DNA from: an uncultured Prevotellaceae bacterium
GTDB lineage: Bacteria > Bacteroidota > Bacteroidia > Bacteroidales > Muribaculaceae
Assembly (NCBI GenBank): GCA_937892085.1
Contig: CALAVD010000384.1
Location: 1-15,087, forward strand
Length of the DNA stretch: 15,087 nt
Direction of reading: 5' to 3'
Part shown: positions 1 through 6,921 of the stretch, in pieces
Layout of the letters: every line of letters begins with the position of its first letter
How positions within the stretch are numbered: the first letter of the stretch is position 1
The notes under the pieces: generated by a model
What the model saw: the letters and a program-made list of their open reading frames with translations, nothing else
Database searches by the model: none
What the model was told of the DNA's origin: nothing
Program-made: the position numbers and the translations under genes

Positions 1-1012
1 CCTGGATTGAGGACTGGCGGAAGTTGTCGCTGCCCGATTTCATCGTGAGGCGGTAAACGCCAATGATGCATTCGCGCTCTTCGTCACGGCTGTAGTCGCC
101 GCGGTGGTAGTAGTCGTAGTAGCCTGCCATGCGGAGGACGCGATCGGCGATGAAGTCCTTGCGGGTGCGGTTGCTCTCGACGATCGCCTCGATGAGGTTC
201 TCGGGCACGTCGGCATACTTGGTGTCCTTGGGCAGGCAGTATCCGCCGTAGCCGAAACTCGGATTGTTGTAGTGGGAACCGATGCGTGGGTCGAGGCACA
301 CGCCGTTGATTATCGACTTGGTGTCGAGGCCTTTCATCTCGGCGTAGGTGTCGAGCTCGTTGAAGTAGCTCACACGCAGGGCGAGGTAGGTATTGGCAAA
401 CAGTTTCACCGCCTCTGCCTCAGTCAAACCCATGAACAAGGTCTCGACGTCGGGCTTTAAAGCGCCTTCTTGAAGGAGCTCAGCGAACCGGTGAGCGGCT
501 CTGTCAAGGCGCTCGTCGCCCTCGGGACGGCCTACGATGATTCGGCTGGGATAGAGGTTGTCGTAGAGCGCCTTTGTCTCGCGCAGGAACTCGGGTGCAA
601 AGAGGATGTTCTGCGAACCGGTCTTCTTGCGGATGCTCTCGGTGTAGCCCACGGGAATGGTTGATTTGATGACCATTATGGCATCAGGATTCACCTGCAT
701 CACCAACTCAATGACTTCCTCCACATGACGTGTGTCGAAATAGTTGTTGACCGGGTCGTAGTTGGTTGGCGTGGCTATCACAACAAAATCCGCCTCACTG
801 TAGGCCTGTTCGGCATCGAGTGTGGCGGTAAGTCTCAACGGCTTCTCAGCAAGATATTGCTCTATATAATCGTCCTGGATAGGCGAGATGTGGTTGTTGA
901 TTTTCTCCACCTTCTCGGGCACCACGTCCACTGCAACAACCTCATTGTGCTGCGCAAGCAATGTAGCGATGCTAAGCCCTACATATCCAGTTCCTGCTAC
1001 TGCAACTTTCAT
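1..1012 (-). CDS. ugd: UDP-glucose 6-dehydrogenase, 3' end beyond the window
   Basis: Oxidises UDP-glucose to UDP-glucuronate with two NAD+, supplying uronic acid for capsule or other surface glycans; cytoplasmic. I translated 337 codons without a stop from ATG at 1012-1010. The N-terminal Rossmann motif is GTGYVGLS (residues 7-14). ATPTNYDP and KSTIPVG follow. The substrate-binding segment KLFANTYLALRVSYFNEL has Lys203 and Asn207. The catalytic loop SFGYGGYCLPKDTK places the nucleophile at Cys259. The protein closely resembles the short E. coli-type Ugd of about 388 residues, so roughly the last 50 residues are missing at the window edge. An insert rich in Tyr, Asp and Arg precedes IIGVYRLTMKSGSDNFR. 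No Shine-Dalgarno is seen. It is transcribed away from the IS behind it; its function does not depend on that neighbourhood. Identification is firm; the glycan it serves cannot be told from here. Confidence 0.95.
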   Translation of the reverse strand, partial: MKVAVAGTGYVGLSIATLLAQHNEVVAVDVVPEKVEKINNHISPIQDDYIEQYLAEKPLRLTATLDAEQAYSEADFVVIATPTNYDPVNNYFDTRHVEEVIELVMQVNPDAIMVIKSTIPVGYTESIRKKTGSQNILFAPEFLRETKALYDNLYPSRIIVGRPEGDERLDRAAHRFAELLQEGALKPDVETLFMGLTEAEAVKLFANTYLALRVSYFNELDTYAEMKGLDTKSIINGVCLDPRIGSHYNNPSFGYGGYCLPKDTKYADVPENLIEAIVESNRTRKDFIADRVLRMAGYYDYYHRGDYSRDEERECIIGVYRLTMKSGSDNFRQSSIQ

Positions 1013-1099
1013 AAACGTCAAAAAGGAAAATCCACGAGTTAATAGCCGTTTTTAGCTAAATAGGGGAGTGGTTTGTTTGTGTGGGGGGTATATCTTCGG

Positions 1100-1131
1100 G
1101 TATTACATTGTCTAATAATACACTGTAATAC
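1100..1131 (-). promoter_or_regulatory. Inverted repeat / stem-loop in the ugd leader
   Basis: Positions 1100-1110 (GTATTACATTG) and 1121-1131 (CACTGTAATAC) are inverted repeats pairing 10 of 11 positions around a 10-base AT-rich loop. If transcription starts near 1147, the hairpin lies at the start of the ugd mRNA leader, about 90-120 bases before the start codon. It could be an mRNA stability hairpin, a DNA operator or an attenuator-like element. There is no U-run after it, so a terminator is unlikely. Confidence 0.4.
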
Positions 1132-1151
1132 AAGGAATTACTCAAAATTTG

Positions 1152-1181
1152 CAAACTTAAAAACTATAAAGTTGTTTTCAA
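1152..1181 (-). promoter_or_regulatory. Candidate ugd promoter (Bacteroidetes type)
   Basis: On the minus strand TTG (1181-1179) is followed after 19 bases by TAAGTTTG (1159-1152). This fits the Bacteroides primary sigma consensus of a -33 TTTG/TTG and a -7 TAnnTTTG separated by about 19-21 bases. The transcription start would fall near 1147, giving a leader of roughly 135 bases. A second -7-like match, TAATTTTG at 1202-1195, has its nearest upstream TTTG 30 bases away and fits worse. Confidence 0.45.
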
Positions 1182-1380
1182 GTTCAGTCTATCACAAAAT
1201 TATTAATTTATAATAATGTGTAATAGGTTATGCAAAGTTAGGCATATTTTTAATAATACCTATCTTTTTTCACTATTTGTTTCGTTAATTTTTCTAAAAT
1301 GGTTGTATCTTCAATCGGTGAAGACAGTATTCAAAATGCAATAAGCGTGCAATATGTGCAACACGTGCCAGCGACTTGAT

Positions 1381-1491
1381 TTACATTTGTTGTGCATCTC
1401 TTAATCCTAATGCTGTTTCTTTTTCAAGCAGATGGTGCAAAAATTCTACATTGATTCTCTCACAAAGCCGCGACCAGAGGTCGTCGCGGGA
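1381..1491 (-). pseudogene. C-terminal 36 codons of an unknown gene, cut by the IS
   Basis: Reading the minus strand from the left IS edge gives an open frame of 36 codons ending in TAA at 1383-1381. Residues run SRDDLWSRLCERINVEF then LHHLLEKETALGLRDAQQM. The composition (charged, Leu-rich, helix-like, no rare residues) looks like a real protein C-terminus rather than chance. I do not recognise the family. The 5' part is missing and does not continue on the other side of the IS, where the flanking gene reads in the opposite direction. It therefore seems to be a 3' remnant left by the IS insertion or by a later deletion. It may once have been co-directional with ugd, but about 200 bases and a likely promoter separate them. 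Confidence 0.5.
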
Positions 1492-1492
1492 G

Positions 1493-1507
1493 TTTGACAG
1501 TTTTTTT
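1493..1507 (+). repeat. Left terminal inverted repeat of the IS
   Basis: Reads TTTGACAGTTTTTTT. It matches the reverse complement of the right end in 14 of 15 positions, the first 12 without a mismatch. It lies 98 bases upstream of the transposase ATG and marks where the flanking minus-strand gene remnant is cut. Confidence 0.7.
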
Positions 1508-1530
1508 CTAAAAAAAAGTCTAACAAATTG

Positions 1531-1561
1531 TTGCACAGTTTGTTTTTTTGTTGTACCTTTG
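1531..1561 (+). promoter_or_regulatory. Candidate transposase promoter inside the IS
   Basis: TTG at 1531-1533 and TACCTTTG at 1554-1561 are separated by 20 bases, matching the Bacteroidetes TTG/TAnnTTTG pattern. Predicted transcription starts near 1566-1570, about 25 bases before ATG 1592. This supports 1592 as the start and argues against the longer frame that begins upstream of the left terminal repeat. Confidence 0.55.
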
Positions 1562-1591
1562 TGCGTATTTGTACGTATATTTATTCGTTTT

Positions 1592-3454
1592 ATGTATACA
1601 AGATTTCAGACAACAAGCAGAGGCACAAGTGCTTACATTCAAAAAAGCGTTCGCATTGACGGTGTGACAAGAACGATAACAGTTAAATGTTTAGGGCTGT
1701 TGTCGGACATTCAGAAGGAGTATGGCTGCGAGGATCCGCGTGCATGGGTGGAGCAGCTCGCGCAGAAGATGACATTGGAAGAGAAGCTGGCCAATAAGAA
1801 GGTGACGGTTTCATTGTCTCCCGGCAAGCCGGTGTCCGAAGGCGAGCTGCCACTCCGCCATTGCGGAGACCTTCTTCTGCTGCCAGTGTATAACGCTCTC
1901 GGCCTGCCCGGCATTTGCAAAGGCATACAGCAAGAGAGCCGCGTCAGGTACGACCTTGGCGAGATTCTCAGGACTCTGGTGATGGGGCGTATCCTGTTCC
2001 CTTGCTCGAAGGCAGGCACTCTGGAGAAGGCTAAATCATTTGTTCGCCGTCCGCGTTTCGCCGAGCACGACATGTACCGTTGCCTGTCGCTGCTGTGCGG
2101 GCACATCAACGACATCCAGGCCGGTGTCTACCGCAACTCGCTGTCGTTGATGCCGCGCCGTGACAAGGTCATTTTCTACGACTGCACCAACTATTATTTC
2201 GAGACAGAGTCGGAAGACCGTGACATGATCGACCGCGAGACAGGCGAGTTCGTGGAGGGCTTGCGCAAGTACGGCAAGTCGAAGGAGAACCGCCCCAGCC
2301 CCATCGTGCAGATGGGCATGTTCATGGACTACGACGGCATCCCGCTGGCGTTCTGCGTATTCCCCGGCAACACTTCCGAGCAGCAGTCGCTTCAGCCGCT
2401 CGAGGAGACCCTCCAGCGGAAATTCAACCTGACGGAGTTCATCGTCTCAACCGATGCGGGGCTCGGCTCTGAGAACAACCGCCTTTACAACATGGAAGGC
2501 AAACGTGAGTACATCACCGTCCAGTCGCTGAAGAAGCTCAAGGAGACGGACGTGGAGATGGCTCTTGACCCCAAAGGCTGGAGGGTCGCGCATCGTTGTG
2601 ACGCGGACAAGCGGAAAGCGCTCGACCCGGACAACCCCGGACGGGAAATCTTCGACCTGGATGAGCTGCGCGGGAGAGAGAACGCCGCGCGGGAGCTGAA
2701 AGGCACCACTTTCTACAAAGAGATAATCTGCGAAAAAGAAAGCAAGGACAAGAATGGCGCCGACACCCGACGTGACGAGCGTGTCATAGTCACATACAGC
2801 CATGACTACGCCATCTATCAAAAGGCGAGACGAGACGAGCAAATAGGCAAAGCCGAGAAAATCGTAAAGCGCAAGACAAAAAAGTCAAGACAGTCACAAC
2901 AAGACCCCAGGCGGTTCGTGCAGGTGTCGCACATCGCCCCCAGTGGCGAACTGGCGGTGAAGACACACCTGAGTCTCGACATGGAACAAGCGTGGCAGGA
3001 AGCGAAATTCGACGGATTCTACGCCTACGGCACTTCGCTTGACGACGAGGCGGTGGACATACTGCGCGTCCGCTCCTTCCACCACGAGATAGAGCACCTG
3101 TTCAGAACCACAAAAACCTTTCTGGAGGCACGGCCGGTATACCTCAACCGCAATGACCGCATACGCTCACACTTCCTCATCTGCTTCCTGGCAATGACGA
3201 TGCTGAAAATGCTACAGCGGCAGCTGACCCTGGACTACGGGGAGCAATACAACGAAACTCCGCTCGCCATTGACCAGCTCATCAAGACGCTGCGCTCGAT
3301 GCGTGTCGGCCAAATAAAAGGCTTCGGCTACATGCCCATGTTCACAAGAACACAACTCACCGACCAACTGCAAGAACTCGCCAAAGTGGACATCAGCACT
3401 GAAATTATCCCAACACGCAGAATGACAGGTTATTACAGAAACATTAAAAAATAG
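1592..3454 (+). CDS. IS1634-family DDE transposase
   Basis: Transposase of the surrounding IS; it would cut at the element's terminal repeats and join the ends to target DNA. The 620-residue protein starts MYTRFQTTSRGTSAYIQ, typical of Bacteroidales members of this family. Likely catalytic acidic residues are Asp197 (VIFYDCTN), Asp288 (IVSTDAG) and Glu501 in IEHLFRTTK, where Glu and Lys508 have the E-(6)-K spacing of IS4-type enzymes. The conserved block MGMFMDYDGIPLAFCVFPGN lies between the first two Asp residues. A long insertion between the second Asp and the Glu contains a Lys/Arg-rich stretch near residues 420-440. The frame stays open upstream to a TTG at 1376, but that crosses the left inverted repeat, so ATG 1592, behind a good promoter, is the sensible start. 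Full length with no frameshift, so probably active. Confidence 0.9.
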   Translation: MYTRFQTTSRGTSAYIQKSVRIDGVTRTITVKCLGLLSDIQKEYGCEDPRAWVEQLAQKMTLEEKLANKKVTVSLSPGKPVSEGELPLRHCGDLLLLPVYNALGLPGICKGIQQESRVRYDLGEILRTLVMGRILFPCSKAGTLEKAKSFVRRPRFAEHDMYRCLSLLCGHINDIQAGVYRNSLSLMPRRDKVIFYDCTNYYFETESEDRDMIDRETGEFVEGLRKYGKSKENRPSPIVQMGMFMDYDGIPLAFCVFPGNTSEQQSLQPLEETLQRKFNLTEFIVSTDAGLGSENNRLYNMEGKREYITVQSLKKLKETDVEMALDPKGWRVAHRCDADKRKALDPDNPGREIFDLDELRGRENAARELKGTTFYKEIICEKESKDKNGADTRRDERVIVTYSHDYAIYQKARRDEQIGKAEKIVKRKTKKSRQSQQDPRRFVQVSHIAPSGELAVKTHLSLDMEQAWQEAKFDGFYAYGTSLDDEAVDILRVRSFHHEIEHLFRTTKTFLEARPVYLNRNDRIRSHFLICFLAMTMLKMLQRQLTLDYGEQYNETPLAIDQLIKTLRSMRVGQIKGFGYMPMFTRTQLTDQLQELAKVDISTEIIPTRRMTGYYRNIKK

Positions 3455-3525
3455 TTAAAAAATTCCTATACGCACAATTCAATAAAAGAAAATCGACATA
3501 AACACCTATATGACAGTGCTTTGCA

Positions 3526-3540
3526 AACAAAACTGTCAAA
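3526..3540 (-). repeat. Right terminal inverted repeat of the IS
   Basis: On the minus strand reads TTTGACAGTTTTGTT, matching the left end in 14 of 15 positions. The frame of the interrupted downstream gene resumes immediately after it at 3541. Confidence 0.7.
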
Positions 3541-5330
3541 GATGGGAAGATAATAAAAGAACACGAGAACCCAAACATTGAAGCAGAAAAAAATGCAGAA
3601 AATGTTGAAAAAACTACCGAAGGCGGTGAGCGTTACCGCAGCTTTGAGCCGCTTGGCGAGCGTGGTGTGAAGAAGGTGACGCGGGTTAGGGATGCAGAGT
3701 ACCGTGATGGGGAGGACTACTTTGGCAATCCCAAGCGGTATGAGACACGCCGGGCAGAGTACAAGGTGGAGGGCATGGACGACACGTTCTACAGCGTGGA
3801 GGAGGCCGCCGATGCGGTGCGTCGCCGCAACCCTGACCACTGTGTGTATGTCGATAACGAGGACAACATACGCCTTGAGGCGTGGAGCAACCTGCTGCCT
3901 GAGGGGGTAAAGCCCAACTCCTTTGCCAAGGTTATCGCCATGAGTGGCGGTGACATGAGCAGTGCGATGAAGAAGCGCATTGCCGGCTATGCGAAGCGTG
4001 AGATGCGGCAGGCGAGAGTCCGCGCCGAGGAGCTGGCAAAAGAGCTTGACCTCGACGTGGAGTTCCATGACGACCCGGGCGAGTTCAGCGGGCGCAAGGC
4101 GAAAGCCAAGGGGTGGTACGACCCCAAGACGGGTAAGATGCACGTGGTGATGGGCAACCACGGCGGAGTGGGTGACGTGATGGCAACCATGCTGCACGAG
4201 GGCGTGGCGCATCACGGACTGCGCAAGCTCTTTGGCAGCGATTTCGACACCTTCTTAGACAATGTTCACGACAATGTGGGCGAAGAAATACGCGCCGAGA
4301 TAGACGGCAGGATAGAGAAGATGCGTGCCGCCGACGAGAAGGAGGGGTTGGCACACAGTGACGACTACTACCGCCGTGCCGCCACCGAGGAATATATTGC
4401 TGACCTTGCCGAGGACGGGCTGTATAACGCCGAGAAACACGGCAGCTATGCCATGCGGGCATGGGAATATATCAAGGAGAAGTTCTTGGAGCTGATTCGC
4501 GGCAAGGGCTTTAGCATGGATATTGGCGATGATGAGCTGCGCTACACCCTGTGGAAGAGCCACCAGAACCTGCGCCAGGGTGCCGTTGAGATGGCGAAGG
4601 ATGCCGTGCTGCGTGACAAGGCGGGCATCAAGAACTATGTAGAGGACGGCGAGCCGGTGAGGACGGTTGCGGAAGGAGAACATGGTAAAAAAAGGACCCA
4701 TACAGCATCATCAAGGCGGCTCGTGAAGCGGCAAGCGGCGAACGCCAAGGCAATGGCTATGCCAGTACAACTTATCACCGTGGCGAAATCACCGAAGGCA
4801 ATAATGCTGGAGAGAAATATACCATTAGAATTAGTGACCATCCCGCCAGGTGGGACAACTTTAAGTATAGTGAGACAGACGACCTTGATGGACGCATACT
4901 TTCAATTGTCATTGCCGATGATTTATCACAGATTAAAGAGTGGAAGAATCGCGGTCTTGACGAGATTACTGACCGAGAAGATTACGATGTAGAGCAATAT
5001 ATATTTGACTCTAAAGAACTTGACCCAAAGAAGTTGGAAGAAGCCATAGAGCAGTTCAAAAAGACTGGACGCACTTATGGTGTCGTGGACTTGCAGGAAG
5101 CAGGGGAAAATATCCGTTACCGTGACGGGGAGGAACCTCCTGTGGAGCCCCCTACCCCACCTGCTACACCTGGGCCTGCGCCCGAACTACCGTCGACAGG
5201 TTATGACCGTCCTATGTCTCCAATAGAGATAGCGCAAGAAGCGGCAATAAAGGCGGTTGCCGACACAAAGGCTCGCCTTGACGACTTCATCAATGTGGAG
5301 GGCAGTCTTATAAGAAATGGGGATTGGGTG
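3541..5330 (+). pseudogene. Remnant of a large phage/ICE-type polyvalent protein with metallopeptidase-like domain
   Basis: The reading frame is open from the IS edge (first upstream stop at 3511, inside the IS) with no start codon of its own that makes sense, so the 5' part is gone. From 3667, the first listed ATG-like GTG start, residue 177 begins HEGVAHHGLRKLFG, a HExxxH motif. A downstream AATEEYIADLAEDG near residue 235 could supply another metal ligand. This arrangement resembles the metallopeptidase modules of giant polyvalent proteins in phages and conjugative elements. At 4687-4693 an A7 run shifts the frame. The next frame then reads DPYSIIKAAREAASGERQ and RISDHPARWDNFKYSETDD, through a Pro-rich linker after RYRDGEEPP. 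Past about 5330 the frame becomes AT-rich non-protein-like sequence overlapping the next promoter and stops at 5403-5405. It is truncated at both ends and frameshifted, so very likely dead. Metallopeptidase activity is inferred from the motif only. Confidence 0.7.
4687..4693 (+). other. A7 run: frameshift site in the polyvalent-protein remnant
   Basis: Upstream coding (frame of 3541) gives sensible protein up to about here. After it, that frame turns into low-quality sequence ending at 4990-4992. The frame one base back gives sensible protein from AAG at 4692 to about 5330, and its upstream stop is TAA at 4686-4688. Adding one base to the A run would restore one continuous frame. A loss-of-one-A mutation or a sequencing error are both possible; the in-frame codons do not form a canonical slippery heptamer. 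Confidence 0.65.
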
Positions 5331-5350
5331 GCTTTTTTGTATGGTTATTG

Positions 5351-5381
5351 TTGTAGGTGTGATTTTTTATTTCTAATTTTG
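5351..5381 (+). promoter_or_regulatory. Candidate promoter of the DUF1460 gene
   Basis: TTG at 5351-5353 and TAATTTTG at 5374-5381 with a 20-base spacer match the Bacteroidetes promoter pattern. Transcription would start near 5386-5390, about 25-30 bases before the start codon. The motif sits inside the out-of-place tail of the preceding remnant frame, showing that this tail is non-coding. Confidence 0.55.
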
Positions 5382-5414
5382 TTGCAGTTTTTGTATCAAC
5401 TATAATTTACTGTG

Positions 5415-6323
5415 ATGAGAATGAAAAAGACATTCTTGGTTAGCTTGGCATTAGTGTGTGGCGGGCTGTGTAGTGTGAATAGCGGCAACTTGGATAACGC
5501 CACCCTACAAGGAACTGGCATTGAGCGCATGCGCTTTCATTGTGGAGATGACACCACGAAGATTAACTCGCTGCTGATGGACGGCTTGCAGAGTGGGTTG
5601 AGCAACGCCAACGATCTTGTGTGCTTCTATGCCCACAAACTGGAGGGTACTCCCTACGTGGCTCACACACTCGAGGGCGAGACCGAAATGCTCACCATCA
5701 ACATCGATGAGCTCGACTGCACCACGTTTGTAGAGACTCTGTATGCCTTGACGCGCGCTACCCTCAACGGGCGCTACTCGTGGCGCGACTATGCCCACCA
5801 TCTTGAGGACTTGCGCTACCGCCGTGGCGACATGGGCGACTATTCAAGCCGTCTCCACTACATCAGCGACTGGATAATTGACAACAGCAACCGCGGCAAC
5901 CTTGTTGACTTGACGAGCGACATAAAGTGCGTGCGCTATAAGATTAAGTCTATCAACTACATGAGTACACATCGCGACAGCTACCCTTCGCTTGCCAACG
6001 ACACTATTTATGAAAAAATCAAGAATTTTGAGATTGGTTACCGCAATCACCGTTTCCCATATATCAAAAAGGAGAGCCTGAATTCTAAGGACGTGAAAGC
6101 TATAGTTCGCCGTAGTGATTTCGTTGGTTTAGTCACTCGCATTGACGGTCTCGACATTTCGCATCTGGGTGTTGTAGAACTCGACTCCGAAGGCAACATC
6201 GTTCTCCTCGACGCCTCGTCGATAGGCAAGAAGGTGATGCTTGAGAGCGTTGACCTGAAGAAGCAGCTCACTAAGAGCAGCAAGACCGAGGGCGTGAGAT
6301 TCTTCAGACTCACCACAAACTAA
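5415..6323 (+). CDS. Secreted NlpC/P60-like (DUF1460) amidase/peptidase
   Basis: Predicted exported cysteine peptidase of the DUF1460 (N-acetylmuramoyl-L-alanine amidase-like) family, expected to act on peptidoglycan peptides or fragments in the periplasm. The N-terminus MRMKKTFLVSLALVCGGLCSVNS is a Sec signal peptide; Cys15 is not in a convincing lipobox. Cys102 in ELDCTTFVETLYAL is the likely nucleophile and follows the family hallmark GTPYVAHTLEG. His250 in LDISHLGVVE is the likely base. The third position falls in LLDASSIGKKV, where many members as I recall them have His in place of this Asp266. About 302 residues is normal for the family. ATG at 5415 or 5421 both leave a good signal peptide; the GTG at 5412 is less likely. 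It stands alone between a pseudogene and a terminator, so is probably monocistronic. Exact substrate bond unknown. Confidence 0.8.
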   Translation: MRMKKTFLVSLALVCGGLCSVNSGNLDNATLQGTGIERMRFHCGDDTTKINSLLMDGLQSGLSNANDLVCFYAHKLEGTPYVAHTLEGETEMLTINIDELDCTTFVETLYALTRATLNGRYSWRDYAHHLEDLRYRRGDMGDYSSRLHYISDWIIDNSNRGNLVDLTSDIKCVRYKIKSINYMSTHRDSYPSLANDTIYEKIKNFEIGYRNHRFPYIKKESLNSKDVKAIVRRSDFVGLVTRIDGLDISHLGVVELDSEGNIVLLDASSIGKKVMLESVDLKKQLTKSSKTEGVRFFRLTTN

Positions 6324-6340
6324 CACAGCTACGCACACAA

Positions 6341-6380
6341 AAAAAAGCCAGCGGCATGGTCTATGTCGCTGGCTTTATTA
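6341..6380. terminator. Bidirectional hairpin terminator between convergent genes
   Basis: A stem pairs 6347-6357 with 6363-6373 (11 pairs, one G-U) around the loop GGTCT, extended by A-T pairs 6344-6346 with 6374-6376. On the minus strand the stem is followed by a run of eight T, a strong terminator for the ribosomal operon after rplQ. On the plus strand it is followed by TTTATTAATT, a weaker terminator for the DUF1460 gene, whose stop is 18 bases upstream. Confidence 0.85.
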
Positions 6381-6442
6381 ATTACAGGATAATATCTTCG
6401 TGAGAAGAATTGATAGCTTATCTCATGTGTGCATTGTGCCGA

Positions 6443-6916
6443 TTACTCCTCGGCTGCTGGCTGCTCGGCAGTCTTATCGGCAGCTTTCTTGCCCGAAGAG
6501 CGACGGCTGCGGCGTGTAGCCTTCTTAGCCGTCTCTTTCTTCTCGGCGAGCAGAGCCTCGTTGTAGTCAACAAGCTCGATAAAGCAGGTCTTAGCGTTAT
6601 CGCCAAGACGGTTACCCATCTTGAGGATGCGAGTGTATCCGCCTGGGCGGTCGGCGATCTTCTGCGATATCTCGTTGAAAAGGATGCTTACAGCCTGCTT
6701 GTCCTGCAGATAGCTGAACACTACTCTTCGTGAAGCGGTATCATCTTTCTTTGCACGATTGATGAGAGGCTCGGCATAAACTCTAAGGGCCTTAGCCTTA
6801 GGGAGAGTGGTGAAAATCCTCTTGTGCTTGATAAGTGAGATGGTCATATTGGCAAGCATGGCATCGCGATGACCTTTCTTGCGGCTTAAGTGATTGAATT
6901 TCTTATTATGTCTCAT
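6443..6916 (-). CDS. rplQ: 50S ribosomal protein L17 (bL17)
   Basis: Large-subunit protein near the peptide exit tunnel and last gene of the alpha operon. The N-terminus MRHNKKFNHLSRKKGHRDAM is the L17 signature; KDDTASRRVV and RPGGYTRILKMGNRLGDNAKTCFIELV are conserved. The protein has 157 residues, about 30 longer than the E. coli version. The extra length is a Lys/Arg- then Ala/Glu-rich tail (from about residue 125), common in Bacteroidetes and probably disordered. It starts 5 bases after the rpoA stop, so the two are co-transcribed and probably translationally coupled. The hairpin terminator at 6341-6380 ends the transcript. Confidence 0.97.
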   Translation of the reverse strand: MRHNKKFNHLSRKKGHRDAMLANMTISLIKHKRIFTTLPKAKALRVYAEPLINRAKKDDTASRRVVFSYLQDKQAVSILFNEISQKIADRPGGYTRILKMGNRLGDNAKTCFIELVDYNEALLAEKKETAKKATRRSRRSSGKKAADKTAEQPAAEE

Positions 6917-6921
6917 CGTTA

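Larger units (their letters stand above)
1013..1380. other. AT-rich intergenic region upstream of ugd
   Basis: About 370 bases with no convincing coding sequence on either strand. It holds the presumed ugd leader (about 1013-1147), an 11-base inverted repeat in that leader, and a candidate ugd promoter at 1152-1181. From 1182 to 1380 I see only AT-rich sequence, plus two copies of GTGCAA near 1350 that have no clear meaning. Confidence 0.6.
1493..3540 (+). mobile_element. IS1634-like insertion sequence, complete
   Basis: A 2048-bp element bounded by terminal inverted repeats starting TTTGACAGTTTT at 1493 and ending with the complement at 3540. Inside are an outward-independent promoter (1531-1561), one transposase gene (1592-3454) and 86 bases of AT-rich tail. 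A single long DDE transposase and short terminal repeats fit the IS1634 family in the broad IS4 group. The bases outside the two ends (1487-1492 and 3541-3546) do not match as a direct repeat, so no target duplication is preserved. Both flanks are interrupted coding remnants. The family call rests on protein resemblance; exact ends are inferred from the repeats. Confidence 0.8.

Noticed and set aside
1460..1492. GC-rich CGCGAC...GTCGCG inverted repeat near the left IS edge as a terminator
   Set aside because: The stem is short and imperfect, and it lies inside the coding remnant with no T-run directly after it.
1376..1591. Longer transposase starting at TTG 1376 (692 residues)
   Set aside because: It would cross the left terminal inverted repeat and run antisense to the minus-strand gene remnant; the promoter at 1531-1561 and ATG 1592 give the family-typical N-terminus.
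3466..4215. 249-codon open frame on the minus strand
   Set aside because: It lies antisense to the GC-rich polyvalent remnant, and its His/Val/Leu-rich composition is that of a shadow frame; it also crosses the IS end.
4694..4992. C-terminal 100 codons of the frame running on to 4992
   Set aside because: After the A7 run this frame loses protein-like character, while the adjacent frame encodes sensible sequence across the same bases.
5331..5405. Hydrophobic tail (LYGYCCRCDFLFLILLQFLYQL) at the end of the remnant frame
   Set aside because: AT-rich sequence overlapping a good promoter; more likely non-coding read-through than a membrane anchor.
6410..6733. 107-codon plus-strand frame with a hydrophobic start
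   Set aside because: Antisense shadow of rplQ with no supporting signals.
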